Part shown: one piece after another, positions 52,073 through 61,994 of the stretch
How positions within the stretch are numbered: the stretch's first letter is position 1
How the letters are laid out: each line of letters starts with the position of its first letter
Assembly (NCBI RefSeq): GCF_026340655.1
Contig: NZ_JAPEOZ010000001.1
Span: forward strand, 3,410,001-3,474,000
DNA length: 64,000 nucleotides
Direction of reading: 5' to 3'
Source of the DNA: Streptomyces sp. NBC_01275
GTDB taxonomy: Bacteria > Actinomycetota > Actinomycetes > Streptomycetales > Streptomycetaceae
Made by a program: the position numbers and the translations under genes
The notes under the pieces: generated by a model
Seen by the model: only the letters and a program-made list of their open reading frames with translations
What the model was told of the DNA's origin: nothing
Databases searched by the model: none

Positions 52073-54322
52073 ATGACCAGCACCACCACGGACACGCCCA
52101 CGCCGATAGCCGCGCCGACCGCCGAGGTCGAGCTGCTGATCGGCGGGATGACCTGCGCCTCCTGCGCGGCCCGCGTGGAGAAGAAGCTCAACCGGCTGGA
52201 CGGCGTCACCGCCACGGTCAACTACGCGACCGAGAAGGCGAAGGTCAGCTACCCGGCCGGGATCGAGGTCGCCGATCTGATCGCGACCGTGGTGAAGACC
52301 GGGTACACGGCCGAGGAGCCCGCGCCCCCGGTGCACACGCCCGAGGAGACCCCCGAGGAGACCTCCGCCGACCCCGAGCTGTCGGGGCTGCGGCACCGCC
52401 TCCTCGTCTCCGCCGCTCTCGCCGCACCCGTCGTACTCCTGGCGATGATCCCGTCCCTGCAGTTCGACAACTGGCAGTGGCTGTCGCTGACGCTCGCCGC
52501 GCCCGCCGTCGTCTGGGGCGGCGGGCCGCTGCACAAGGCCGCCTGGACGAACCTGCGGCACGGTGCGGCCACCATGGACACGCTCGTCTCCGTCGGCACG
52601 CTGGCCGCGCTCGGCTGGTCGCTGTGGGCGCTCTTCTTCGGCGACGCGGGCATGCCCGGCATGCGGCACCCCTTCGAGCTCACGGTCTCCCGTACGGACG
52701 GCGCCTCGACGATCTATCTGGAGGTCGCCGCCGGCGTCACCGCCTTCATCCTGCTCGGCCGCTATCTGGAGGCCCGCTCCAAGCGACGCGCGGGAGCCGC
52801 GCTCAGGGCGCTGATGGAGCTGGGCGCGAAGGACGTGGCCGTGCTGCGGGAGGGGCGCGAGGAGCGGATCCCCGTGGACCGGCTGGCGGTCGGGGACCGG
52901 TTCGTCGTACGGCCCGGGGAGAAGGTCGCCACGGACGGGACGGTCGTGGCGGGGGCGTCCGCCGTGGACGCCTCGATGCTGACCGGGGAGTCGGCGCCGG
53001 TGGACGTCGGCCCCGGCGACGCCGTCACCGGCGCGACCGTGAACGCCGGCGGGCGGCTCGTCGTCGAGGCCACCCGGATCGGCGCCGACACCCGGCTCGC
53101 GCGCATGGCGAAGCTGGTCGAGGACGCGCAGAACGGCAAGGCCGAGGTGCAGCGGCTGGCCGACCGGATCTCCGGGATCTTCGTGCCCGTGGTGCTGCTG
53201 ATCGCCGTAGCCACCTTCGGCGCCTGGCTGGGCGTCACCGGGGACGCCGTCGCCGCGTTCACCGCGGCCGTGGCGGTGCTGATCATCGCCTGCCCGTGCG
53301 CCCTCGGCCTCGCCACGCCCACCGCGCTCATGGTCGGCACGGGCCGCGGCGCGCAGCTCGGCATCCTCATCAAGGGCCCCGAGGTCCTGGAGTCCACCCG
53401 CCGCGTCGACACGGTCGTCCTCGACAAGACCGGCACGGTCACCACGGGCCGCATGACCCTCCAGGAGGTGTACGTCGGGAAGGGCGTCGACGAGCGGGAG
53501 CTGCTGCGGCTCGCGGGCGCCCTGGAACACGCCTCCGAGCACCCGGTCGCCCGGGCGGTCGCCGCGGGCGCCGAGGAGCGGGTCGGGGAGCTGCCGGCGG
53601 TCGAGCACTTCGAGAACGTGCCCGGGCGGGGCGTACGCGGACGCGTGACGGGGCTGGAGGTGGCCGTCGGGCGGCTGTTCGAGACCCTTCCCGAGGAACT
53701 GGCCCGCGCCAAGGACGAGGCCGAGCGGGGCGGTCGTACGGCTGTCGTCGTGGGGTGGGACGGCGTGGCGCGCGGGGTGCTGGCGGTCGCCGACGCGGTC
53801 AAGGAGACCAGCGCCGAGGCGGTGCGCGAGCTGCGGGCTCTGGGGCTCACGCCGGTGCTGCTGACCGGCGACAACCGGGCGGTCGCGGAGGCGGTCGCGG
53901 CCGCCGTGGGGATCGACCGGGTGATCGCCGAGGTGCTGCCCGAGGACAAGGTCGACGTCGTACGGCAGTTGCAGGGCGAGGGACGGGTCGTCGCCATGAT
54001 CGGCGACGGCGTCAACGACGCGGCGGCGCTCGCGACGGCGGACCTGGGGCTCGCTATGGGGACGGGCACGGACGCGGCGATCGAGGCGAGCGATCTGACG
54101 CTGGTGCGCGGGGATCTGCGGGTGGCCGTGGACGCCATCCGGCTGTCCCGGCGGACCCTGGCGACGATCAAGGGCAATCTCGTGTGGGCCTTCGGATACA
54201 ACGTGGCGGCGCTGCCGCTGGCCGCGGCGGGGCTGCTGAACCCGATGATCGCGGGAGCGGCGATGGCCTTCTCGTCGGTGTTCGTCGTGACCAACAGCCT
54301 GCGGCTGCGCGCATTCAAGTAA
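52073..54322 (+). CDS. copA: Copper-exporting P1B-type ATPase CopA
   Basis: This 749-residue ATPase has one N-terminal metal-binding domain (MTCASC, 26-31), eight membrane helices, the Cu(I) transport motif CPC near 407, the phosphorylation site DKTGT near 450, SEHPVARA for ATP binding, and [10 protein letters not shown] near 645. It pumps Cu(I) out. It is 124 bases after copZ, with a GGAG before ATG 52073, so it may be transcribed from the CsoR-regulated promoter. Its acceptor fits a region that also makes a copper enzyme (tyrosinase), though far away. Confidence 0.95.
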   Translation: MTSTTTDTPTPIAAPTAEVELLIGGMTCASCAARVEKKLNRLDGVTATVNYATEKAKVSYPAGIEVADLIATVVKTGYTAEEPAPPVHTPEETPEETSADPELSGLRHRLLVSAALAAPVVLLAMIPSLQFDNWQWLSLTLAAPAVVWGGGPLHKAAWTNLRHGAATMDTLVSVGTLAALGWSLWALFFGDAGMPGMRHPFELTVSRTDGASTIYLEVAAGVTAFILLGRYLEARSKRRAGAALRALMELGAKDVAVLREGREERIPVDRLAVGDRFVVRPGEKVATDGTVVAGASAVDASMLTGESAPVDVGPGDAVTGATVNAGGRLVVEATRIGADTRLARMAKLVEDAQNGKAEVQRLADRISGIFVPVVLLIAVATFGAWLGVTGDAVAAFTAAVAVLIIACPCALGLATPTALMVGTGRGAQLGILIKGPEVLESTRRVDTVVLDKTGTVTTGRMTLQEVYVGKGVDERELLRLAGALEHASEHPVARAVAAGAEERVGELPAVEHFENVPGRGVRGRVTGLEVAVGRLFETLPEELARAKDEAERGGRTAVVVGWDGVARGVLAVADAVKETSAEAVRELRALGLTPVLLTGDNRAVAEAVAAAVGIDRVIAEVLPEDKVDVVRQLQGEGRVVAMIGDGVNDAAALATADLGLAMGTGTDAAIEASDLTLVRGDLRVAVDAIRLSRRTLATIKGNLVWAFGYNVAALPLAAAGLLNPMIAGAAMAFSSVFVVTNSLRLRAFK

Positions 54323-54950
54323 GGCCGGGCCTTTAAGGGCCTTTAAGCGAAGACCCCCTGGAGTCCTGCGCGAGCCTCACATAAGCTCTTCACAAGGCTC
54401 GCGCATCATCCTTACGCTGGGGTCTCGCTCGCTGTATCCGGTCTCTTGCGCATCTAACGGACATATGCAAGAGACACAGATCACAGTGATGTGAACGTAA
54501 CCATCGAAGGGGTTCGAAGGTCTAAGTTGACGGTGTCAGGGAGCGTCTTGGGGGGCGCGACCTGGCATCTGGGGATGTCTTGGGGGACTTCCTCAGAGAT
54601 GCGTTGCCGGGGCACGTACACCGGGAAGCTTTGAGCGGCCCTCCCAGCGTGCGCTGTCCCGGCAGATCGCACACGACGGTGGTACGACGAGTTCTGCTCG
54701 TTCTGCTCAACCGCCCGTTCAACAACCGCACATGGTGGAAAACAGCGAATTCAGGCGCTGTCCTCACATACGCCCGGCCGGATCCCGTGGGGGGAATCCG
54801 CACCGGGACATGGGAAGGCGCCCTGGTCGTCGGCCCGTGGGGGGACCGCCGCCAGGGCGCCTTCCGTATGCCCTGCTCAACTCTCGAACAGTCGGTGCGA
54901 CCCTGCGTCAGGACGGGGCGCCGGCGAACCGGCGCCCCCACCGGCAGGTG
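54323..54950. other. Apparently non-coding region with strong hairpins
   Basis: This 628-base gap lies between copA and the end of citrate synthase, which converge. The longest + frame here (54580-54999) lacks the third-position GC bias of genes in this genome. An exact 14-bp inverted repeat, GGAAGGCGCCCTGG (54813-54826) with CCAGGGCGCCTTCC (54852-54865), and a separate terminator further right are seen. TTAAGGGCCTTTAA at 54331 is a small palindrome. A small RNA is possible; I cannot show it. Confidence 0.5.
54915..54938 (-). terminator. Terminator of citrate synthase
   Basis: GGGGCGCCGG (54915-54924) and CCGGCGCCCC (54929-54938) make a perfect 10-bp stem with a CGAA loop, 13 bases after the citrate synthase stop. 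Confidence 0.8.
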
Positions 54951-56240
54951 TCAGCGCTCCTCGACCGGGATGAAGTCGCGCTCGACCACGCCCGTGTAGA
55001 TCTGGCGCGGGCGGCCGATGCGGGAGCCGGGCTCCTTGATCATTTCGTGCCACTGGGCGATCCAGCCCGGGAGGCGGCCGAGGGCGAAGAGGACCGTGAA
55101 CATCTCGGTCGGGAAGCCCATGGCGCGGTAGATCAGGCCGGTGTAGAAGTCGACGTTCGGGTAGAGGTTGCGCGAGACGAAGTAGTCGTCGGAGAGCGCG
55201 TGCTCCTCCAGCTTCAGCGCGATGTCCAGCAGCTCGTCGGACTTGCCGAGGGCCGAGAGGACGTCGTGCGCCGCCGCCTTGATGATCTTGGCGCGCGGGT
55301 CGAAGGACTTGTACACCCGGTGGCCGAAGCCCATCAGGCGGACGCCGTCCTCCTTGTTCTTCACCTTGCGGATGAAGGAGTCGACGTCGCCGCCGCCCGC
55401 CTGGATGCCCTCGAGCATCTCCAGCACGGACTGGTTGGCGCCGCCGTGCAGCGGGCCCCACAGGGCGTTGATGCCGGCCGAGATCGACGCGAACATGTTC
55501 GCCTGGGACGAGCCGACGAGGCGGACCGTGGACGTCGAACAGTTCTGCTCGTGGTCCGCGTGCAGGATCAGCAGCTTGTCGAGCGCGGAGACGACGACCG
55601 GGTCCAGGTCGTACTCCTGCGCCGGGACCGAGAACGTCATGCGCAGGAAGTTCTCGACGTAGCCGAGGTCGTTGCGCGGGTAGACGAACGGGTGACCGAT
55701 CGACTTCTTGTAGGCGTACGCCGCGATCGTCGGAAGCTTGGCGAGCAGCCGGATCGTGGAGAGGTTGCGCTGCTTCTCGTCGAACGGGTTGTGGCTGTCC
55801 TGGTAGAACGTGGACAGCGCGGAGACCACCGAGGACAGCATGGCCATCGGGTGGGCGTCGCGCGGGAAGCCCTTGTAGAAGTTCTTGACGTCCTCGTGCA
55901 GCAGGGTGTGCTGCGTGATGTCGTTCTTGAACACGGTGAGCTCGTCGACGGTCGGCAGCTCGCCGTTGATCAGCAGGTAGGCGACCTCGAGGAAGGTCGA
56001 CCGCTCGGCCAGCTGCTCGATCGGATAGCCGCGGTACCGGAGGATGCCCTGCTCACCGTCGAGGTAGGTGATGGCGGATTTATAGGCGGCGGTGTTGCCG
56101 TACCCGCTGTCCAGGGTCACCAGACCGGTCTGGGCGCGCAGCTTCCCGATGTCGAAGCCCTTGTCGCCGACGGTGCTGTCGATCACCGGGTAGGTGTACT
56201 CGCCGTCGCCGAACCGCAGTACTACAGAGTTGTCGCTCAC
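54951..56240 (-). CDS. gltA: Citrate synthase
   Basis: This 429-residue enzyme condenses acetyl-CoA and oxaloacetate in the TCA cycle. Family residues are visible: NGELPTVDEL, HPMAMLSSVVSAL, the catalytic His in LILHADHEQNCSTSTVRLVG, the CoA-binding MGFGHRVYKSFDPRAK, and the catalytic Asp in NVDFYTGLIY. GTG 56240 (SDNSVVLRF) is preferred over GTG 56252 because GAGGG sits five bases before it. The type is the longer hexameric bacterial form (with GDGEYTYPVIDST N-terminal domain). Confidence 0.95.
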   Translation of the reverse strand: MSDNSVVLRFGDGEYTYPVIDSTVGDKGFDIGKLRAQTGLVTLDSGYGNTAAYKSAITYLDGEQGILRYRGYPIEQLAERSTFLEVAYLLINGELPTVDELTVFKNDITQHTLLHEDVKNFYKGFPRDAHPMAMLSSVVSALSTFYQDSHNPFDEKQRNLSTIRLLAKLPTIAAYAYKKSIGHPFVYPRNDLGYVENFLRMTFSVPAQEYDLDPVVVSALDKLLILHADHEQNCSTSTVRLVGSSQANMFASISAGINALWGPLHGGANQSVLEMLEGIQAGGGDVDSFIRKVKNKEDGVRLMGFGHRVYKSFDPRAKIIKAAAHDVLSALGKSDELLDIALKLEEHALSDDYFVSRNLYPNVDFYTGLIYRAMGFPTEMFTVLFALGRLPGWIAQWHEMIKEPGSRIGRPRQIYTGVVERDFIPVEER

Positions 56241-56471
56241 GTCATCCCTCACCGACGTTGTGCCTCTTCTTCGAGGTTGCCCTGACTGTCTCTACCATCC
56301 CCCATTTGGCGCAGGAGAGTGCACTCGGGGTCGACCATTGGGCTTATCGGCGGCACTCAGTGCCGCCAACTAGCTCATCCTGCCGCCTTCGTCATGATTG
56401 GGGAAGTGCTCTGTGACCTTCGTGACTCATTTGATCGATCATTTTTGTCGATCGTTTTCGCGACTCCCCCG

Positions 56472-58733
56472 TCATCCGCCGGCCAGCCGGAAGTCGAGGG
56501 CCGTGCAGCGGCGGCCCGCCGACACCGTGCGCACCGCCTGGCCGATCGCCCTGCGGGAGCCGACCAGGACGACCAGCTTCTTCGCGCGGGTGACGGCCGT
56601 ATACAAGAGGTTCCGCTGAAGCATCATCCATGCTCCCGTCGTGACGGGGATCACCACGGCGGGATATTCACTCCCCTGTGAACGATGGATCGTCACCGCG
56701 TACGCGTGCGCCAGTTCGTCCAACTCGTCGAACTCGTACGGCACCTCCTCGTCCTCGTCCGTCAGCACCGTGAGCCGCTGGTCGACCGGATCGAGCGAGG
56801 TGACGACGCCCACGGTGCCGTTGAAGACACCGTTCTCCCCCTTCTCGTAGTTGTTGCGGATCTGGGTGACCTTGTCGCCGACGCGGAAGACCCGGCCGCC
56901 GAACCGCTTCTCGGGGAGATCGGGGCGGCCGGGGGTGATGGCCTGCTGGAGCAGCCCGTTGAGGGCGCCGGCGCCGGCCGGGCCGCGGTGCATCGGCGCG
57001 AGGACCTGCACGTCCCGGCGCGGGTCGAGGCCGAACTTGGCCGGAATGCGGCGCGCGGCCACGTCCACCGTGAGGCGGCCGGTCTCCTCCGTGTCGTCCT
57101 CGACGAAGAGGAAGAAGTCCTTCATGCCGTCGGTGACCGGGTGCTGTCCGGCGTTGATCCGGTGCGCGTTGGTGACCACGCCGGACTGCTGGGCCTGGCG
57201 GAACACGCGTGTGAGACGCACCGCGGGGACCGGGCTGTCGTCGGCGAGCAGATCGCGGAGCACCTCGCCCGCGCCGACACTGGGCAGTTGGTCGACGTCT
57301 CCGACGAACAGCAGATGCGCCCCCGGCGCCACGGCCTTCGCCAGCTTGTTGGCGAGCAGCAGATCCAGCATGGAGGCCTCGTCCACGACCACCAGGTCGG
57401 CGTCGAGCGGGCGGTCTCGGTCGTACGCCGCGTCGCCGCCGGGCCTGAGCTCCAGCAGGCGGTGGACGGTGGAGGCGTCGGCGCCGGTGAGCTCGGCCAG
57501 CCGCTTGGCGGCGCGGCCGGTGGGGGCGGCCAGCACGACCTTGGCCTTCTTGGCGCGGGCCAGCTCCACGATCGAGCGCACGGTGAAGGACTTGCCGCAG
57601 CCGGGGCCGCCGGTGAGGACGGCGACCTTCTCGGTCAACGCGAGCCTGACGGCGGCCTCCTGCTCGGGGGCGAGGTCGGCGCCGGTGCGGGCCTTGAGCC
57701 AGGCGAGCGCCTTGTCCCAGGTCACGTCGCGGAAGCCCGGCATCCGGTCCTCGCCGGTGCGCAGCAGGCGCGACAGCTGGGCGGAGAGGGACAGTTCGGC
57801 GCGGTGGAAGGGGACCAGGTAGACGGCCGTGACCGGTTCCGCGGCGCCGTCGGGACCCGGGACCTTCTCGCGTACGACGCCGGGGTCCTCGCCCTCCTGC
57901 GGGGGCGCGGCGAGTTCGGCGAGGCACTCGATGACAAGGCCGGTGTCGACCTGGAGGAGCTTGACCGCGTCGGCGATCAGACGCTCCTCGGGCAGATAGC
58001 AGTGGCCCTGGTCGGTGGCCTGGGACAGCGCGTACTGCAGGCCCGCCTTGACGCGCTCCGGGCTGTCGTGCGGGATGCCGACGGACTGGGCGATCTTGTC
58101 GGCGGTGAGAAAGCCGATGCCCCAGACGTCGGCGGCCAGCCGGTAGGGCTGGTTCTTCACGACGGAGATGGAGGCGTCGCCGTACTTCTTGTAGATGCGC
58201 ACGGCGATGGACGTCGACACCTCGACGGTCTGGAGGAAGAGCATGACCTCCTTGATCGCCTTCTGTTCCTCCCAGGCCTCGGCGATCTTCTTCGTGCGCT
58301 TGGGGCCCAGTCCCGGCACCTCGATGAGCCGCTTGGGCTCCTCCTCGATGATCGTGAGGGTGTCCATGCCGAAGTGCTGGGTGATGCGGTCGGCGAAGAT
58401 CGGGCCGATGCCCTTGACCAGGCCGGATCCGAGGTAGCGGCGGATGCCCTGGACGGTGGCGGGCAGCACGGTCGTGTAGTTCTCCACCGTGAACTGCTTG
58501 CCGTACTGCGGGTGGGAGCCCCACAGGCCCTCCATGCGCAGCGACTCGCCGACCTGCGCGCCGAGCAGCGCGCCGACGACCGTGAGGAGGTCGCCGCCGC
58601 CCCGGCCGGTGTCGACCCGGGCGACCGTGTAGCCGTTCTCCTCGTTGGCGTACGTGATGCGCTCCAGCACGCCTTCCAGCGTGGCCAGTCGCCGTTCTCC
58701 CGCCGCCTGGGCGGCCCCCGTCTGTTGGGACAT
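56472..58733 (-). CDS. recD2: RecD2-like DNA helicase (ATP-dependent)
   Basis: This 753-residue SF1 helicase has an N-terminal OB-like and helix-hairpin region (VPGLGPKRTKKIAEAW), the Walker A motif GGPGCGKSFTVR near 380, DEASMLDLLLANKL, GDVDQLPSVGAGEVL, and the final HRSQGSEYPAVVIP with TRAKKLVVLVG. RecD2 proteins work without RecB and RecC in DNA repair. No accessory genes are present. It is leftward, like citrate synthase. Confidence 0.9.
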   Translation of the reverse strand: MSQQTGAAQAAGERRLATLEGVLERITYANEENGYTVARVDTGRGGGDLLTVVGALLGAQVGESLRMEGLWGSHPQYGKQFTVENYTTVLPATVQGIRRYLGSGLVKGIGPIFADRITQHFGMDTLTIIEEEPKRLIEVPGLGPKRTKKIAEAWEEQKAIKEVMLFLQTVEVSTSIAVRIYKKYGDASISVVKNQPYRLAADVWGIGFLTADKIAQSVGIPHDSPERVKAGLQYALSQATDQGHCYLPEERLIADAVKLLQVDTGLVIECLAELAAPPQEGEDPGVVREKVPGPDGAAEPVTAVYLVPFHRAELSLSAQLSRLLRTGEDRMPGFRDVTWDKALAWLKARTGADLAPEQEAAVRLALTEKVAVLTGGPGCGKSFTVRSIVELARAKKAKVVLAAPTGRAAKRLAELTGADASTVHRLLELRPGGDAAYDRDRPLDADLVVVDEASMLDLLLANKLAKAVAPGAHLLFVGDVDQLPSVGAGEVLRDLLADDSPVPAVRLTRVFRQAQQSGVVTNAHRINAGQHPVTDGMKDFFLFVEDDTEETGRLTVDVAARRIPAKFGLDPRRDVQVLAPMHRGPAGAGALNGLLQQAITPGRPDLPEKRFGGRVFRVGDKVTQIRNNYEKGENGVFNGTVGVVTSLDPVDQRLTVLTDEDEEVPYEFDELDELAHAYAVTIHRSQGSEYPAVVIPVTTGAWMMLQRNLLYTAVTRAKKLVVLVGSRRAIGQAVRTVSAGRRCTALDFRLAGG

Positions 58734-58839
58734 GATCCGACGGTACCGCCCGGCACCGACAGCCTTGTCCGGTCCGCCCTTTCGGCGCCCGGCGGCCGGA
58801 CGCCGGGCGCCGGGCGCCGGATGCGCGGAAGGCGCCGGA

Positions 58840-59154
58840 TCAGGAGGTCAGCACGCAGGTGCCGACCACGTACCCGGTGACACCGCTCCTGGTGACCTTC
58901 ACCCACCGATTGCTGGTGATGCCGCACGCGGTGTACGAGCCGTTGTAGTACATCGTGCAGGGCGAGGACGCGGTCTGCCCCTTGTTGAGCTGGGCGAGGG
59001 CCGTGCCGCCGGTGCTCGTGGCGGACCGGATGACGACTGTCTCCAGGGCCGTGGTCGTGCAGGTCGCCGCGGATGCGGGGCTCGCGACGACGAACGTGGT
59101 CCCGACCAGGGCGGCCGCCGCGATGGAGACGCCGAGTGTCCGGCCTGCGCGCAT
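58840..59154 (-). CDS. Small secreted SH3-like protein
   Basis: The 104-residue product has a signal peptide (to about 30, SPASAA) and a mature SH3-type fold with TTALETVVIRSATSTGGTALAQL, WVKVTRSGVTGYVVG and four cysteines (two likely disulphides). Such domains bind cell-wall components. AGGGGAG precedes ATG 59154; an earlier in-frame start exists but adds no signal. It is divergent from the LacI gene. Confidence 0.7.
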   Translation of the reverse strand: MRAGRTLGVSIAAAALVGTTFVVASPASAATCTTTALETVVIRSATSTGGTALAQLNKGQTASSPCTMYYNGSYTACGITSNRWVKVTRSGVTGYVVGTCVLTS

Positions 59155-59292
59155 GTCTGGTTCTCCCCTGTCGATCGACCCTGCCGATTGGCGCGGGCAT
59201 GCCACCGCCACGGAAGGGAAGCCTAGATCCCTTCGCGCCGCCGTTCATCACGATCAGGTCTCGGGATGTGCGCCGGGGGTTGCTTACGGCCA

Positions 59293-59339
59293 TGTAATCG
59301 ATTCCAATCCTCTGTACACATCGATGTAATCGATTCCAC
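59293..59339. promoter_or_regulatory. Two LacI-type operators
   Basis: ATGTAATCGATTCCA occurs twice (59293-59307 and 59325-59339), each with the palindromic core AATCGATT. The copies are 32 bp apart, about three helical turns, and lie just before the LacI gene. They are typical half-sites for LacI/GalR repressors and probably allow autoregulation of the rbs operon. Confidence 0.85.
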
Positions 59340-59355
59340 AAGGAGGTGGAGGGCG

Positions 59356-60420
59356 ATGGCGAGCATCAAGGACGTCGCCGCCGAGGCGAGGGTCTCCGTC
59401 GCCACGGTGTCGCGCGTCCTGAACGACCATCCGTCGGTCAGCGAGGACGCACGCACACGCGTGCTGGCCGCCGTCGAGACGCTGGGCTACCGCCCCAACG
59501 CCGTCGCCCGGTCGCTGCGCACCGACCAGACCCGCACCCTCGGCCTGGTCATCAGCGACGTGCTGAACCCCTACTTCACCGAACTGGCCCGCTCCGTCGA
59601 GGAGGAGGCCCGCGCGCTCGGCTACAGCGTGATCATCGGCAACGCCGACGAGCGGCCCGACCTCCAGGACCACCACGTCAGGACCCTGCTGGACCGCCGG
59701 ATCGACGGTCTCCTGGTCTCCCCCGCCGACGGCGGCTCCCCGCTGCTGCCGGACGCCGCGCGCGCGGGGACGCCGATGGTGTTCGTCGACCGGTGGATCC
59801 CGGGCGTGGACGTGCCGGTGGTCCGGGCGGACGGACGGGCGGCCATACGGGACCTGGTCGCGCATCTGCACGGGCTCGGGCACCGGCGGCTCGCCATCAT
59901 CGCGGGGCCCGCCGCCACCACGACCGGCAGCGAGCGCGTCGAGGCCTTCCGGGCCGCGATGGCCGAGTACGGGCTTCCCCTGCCGGACGCCTACATAGGG
60001 CAGGGCGACTTCCAGGCCGAGAGCGGACGGCGGGTCACCGAGGGCTTCCTCGACCTGCCCGAGCCGCCCGAGGTCGTGTTCGCGGCCGACAACCTGATGG
60101 CGCTGGGCGCGCTGGACGCCGTACGCGCGCGTGGGCTGCGTGTTCCGGACGACCTCGCGCTCGCCGCGTTCGACGACATCCCGTGGTTCGTGCACACCGA
60201 TCCGCCGATCACCGCGATCGCCCAGCCCACGGGCGAGTTGGGGCGGGCCGCCGTGCGCGCGCTCGTCGACCGCATCGAGGGGCGGCCCCCGCAGTCCGTC
60301 ACCCTCGCCGCCCGGCTCGTCGTACGCCGTTCGTGCGGCGAGCCGGATCCACTGGAGCGACGGGCCTGCGCGGAGCCGTCGCCCGAGCCGTCCCCCGTAA
60401 CGAACAGGAGCCAGTCGTGA
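59356..60420 (+). CDS. LacI-family repressor of the ribose-type operon
   Basis: The 354-residue regulator has an N-terminal helix-turn-helix ending at the hinge (SIKDVAAEARVSVATVSRVL, YRPNAVARSLRT). A periplasmic-binding-like core follows, opening LGLVISDVLNPYFTEL, with FAADNLMALGALDAV and AFDDIPWF. AGGAGG precedes ATG 59356. It overlaps the ATPase gene by four bases, so it leads the operon and likely binds the operators upstream. Confidence 0.9.
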   Translation: MASIKDVAAEARVSVATVSRVLNDHPSVSEDARTRVLAAVETLGYRPNAVARSLRTDQTRTLGLVISDVLNPYFTELARSVEEEARALGYSVIIGNADERPDLQDHHVRTLLDRRIDGLLVSPADGGSPLLPDAARAGTPMVFVDRWIPGVDVPVVRADGRAAIRDLVAHLHGLGHRRLAIIAGPAATTTGSERVEAFRAAMAEYGLPLPDAYIGQGDFQAESGRRVTEGFLDLPEPPEVVFAADNLMALGALDAVRARGLRVPDDLALAAFDDIPWFVHTDPPITAIAQPTGELGRAAVRALVDRIEGRPPQSVTLAARLVVRRSCGEPDPLERRACAEPSPEPSPVTNRSQS

Positions 60421-61994
60421 GCAACGCGGACGAGTTGCTGCGCATCGAAGGCATACGCAAGACCTTCCCCGGCGTGGTCGCGCTCGACGGCGTCGACTTC
60501 GATCTGCGCCGCGGCGAGGTGCATGTGCTGCTCGGTGAGAACGGCGCGGGCAAGAGCACCCTCATCAAGATGCTCTCCGGCGCCTACCGCCCCGACGCCG
60601 GGCGGATCCTGGCCGGCGGCGAGGAGGTGCGCATCCATGGCGCACAGGACTCCGAGCGCCTCGGGATCGCCACCATCTACCAGGAGTTCAACCTCGTACC
60701 CGATCTGACGATCGCCGAGAACATCTTCCTGGGACGGCAGCCGCGTCGCTTCGGGATGATCGACCGGAAGCGGATGGAGGCCGAGGCCGCCGTCCTGCTG
60801 GAGCGGGTGGGCGTGCACGTGTCGCCCCGCGCGCGGGTGCGTGAACTGGGCATCGCGCGGCTGCAGATGGTCGAGATCGCCAAGGCGCTGAGCCTGAACG
60901 CGCGCGTGCTCATCATGGACGAGCCGACCGCCGTGCTGACCTCCGAGGAGGTCGAGAAGCTCTTCGCCATCGTGCGCAGGCTGCGCGAGGACGGCGTCGG
61001 GGTCGTCTTCATCACCCACCACCTGGAGGAGATCGCCGCCCTCGGCGACCGCGTCACGGTCATCCGGGACGGGAAGTCGGTCGGCCAGGTCCCCGCCACC
61101 ACCCCCGAGGACGAGCTCGTACGGCTCATGGTGGGCCGTTCCATCGAGCAGCAGTACCCGAGGGAGCGCGCCGACACGGGCGCCGCCCTGCTGTCCGTCG
61201 AGGGGCTCACGCGCGACGGCGTCTTCCACGACGTCAGCTTCGAGGTGCACGCCGGTGAGGTCGTCGGCATCGCGGGGCTGGTCGGCGCCGGTCGTACCGA
61301 AGTGGTACGGGCCGTCTTCGGGGCGGACCCCTACGACCGGGGAGCGGTGACGGTCGGGGGCGCGCGACTCCCCCGGTACGACGTGAACGCGGCCCTGGCC
61401 GCCGGGATCGGGCTCGTGCCCGAGGACCGCAAGGGCCAGGGGCTGGTGCTCGACCAGTCGGTCGAGGAGAACCTCGGTCTGGTGACCATGCGGTCCGCGA
61501 CCCGCGGCGGGCTCGTCGACCTCAGGGGCCAGCACGAGGCGGCCGCGCGGATCGCCGAGCAGCTGGGCGTGCGGATGGCCGGACTCGGCCAGCAGGTGCG
61601 CACGCTCTCCGGCGGCAACCAGCAGAAGGTCGTCATCGGCAAGTGGCTGCTGGCCGACACCAAGGTGCTGATCCTCGACGAGCCGACGCGCGGGATCGAC
61701 GTCGGCGCCAAGGTCGAGATCTACCAGCTGATCAACGAGCTGACGGCCGCCGGGGCCGCCGTCCTGATGATCTCCAGCGATCTGCCCGAGGTGCTCGGCA
61801 TGAGCGACCGGGTGCTGGTGATGGCCCAGGGCCGGATCGCCGGCGAACTCCCGGCCGACCAGGCCACGCAGGACGCGGTGATGGCCCTCGCCGTCAGCAC
61901 CCCTGGCGCTCCTGGCACACCGGGCGCCCCTAGTACCCCTGATACCCCCACTACTACTTCTGCTAGCGAACTGGAGGCCGGCCGTGGCCGCTGA
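60417..61994 (+). CDS. rbsA: Sugar ABC transporter ATPase, RbsA type
   Basis: This 525-residue ATPase has two ABC domains, as in ribose transporters. The first has GENGAGKST, ELGIARLQMVEIAKAL and LIMDEPTAVLT. The second has GLVGAGRTE in place of the Walker A lysine, LSGGNQQKVVIGKWL and LDEPTRGIDVG. It should power import of ribose or another monosaccharide. Its tail is low complexity (GAPGTPGAPSTPDTP), and GTG 60417 uses CAGGAG six bases upstream. Confidence 0.9.
   Translation: MSNADELLRIEGIRKTFPGVVALDGVDFDLRRGEVHVLLGENGAGKSTLIKMLSGAYRPDAGRILAGGEEVRIHGAQDSERLGIATIYQEFNLVPDLTIAENIFLGRQPRRFGMIDRKRMEAEAAVLLERVGVHVSPRARVRELGIARLQMVEIAKALSLNARVLIMDEPTAVLTSEEVEKLFAIVRRLREDGVGVVFITHHLEEIAALGDRVTVIRDGKSVGQVPATTPEDELVRLMVGRSIEQQYPRERADTGAALLSVEGLTRDGVFHDVSFEVHAGEVVGIAGLVGAGRTEVVRAVFGADPYDRGAVTVGGARLPRYDVNAALAAGIGLVPEDRKGQGLVLDQSVEENLGLVTMRSATRGGLVDLRGQHEAAARIAEQLGVRMAGLGQQVRTLSGGNQQKVVIGKWLLADTKVLILDEPTRGIDVGAKVEIYQLINELTAAGAAVLMISSDLPEVLGMSDRVLVMAQGRIAGELPADQATQDAVMALAVSTPGAPGTPGAPSTPDTPTTTSASELEAGRGR

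Noticed and set aside
54580..54999. A 139-residue + frame starting with MGDFLRD
   Set aside because: Its third codon positions are far less G/C-rich than the genes around it, it has no ribosome site, and it runs into the citrate synthase gene.
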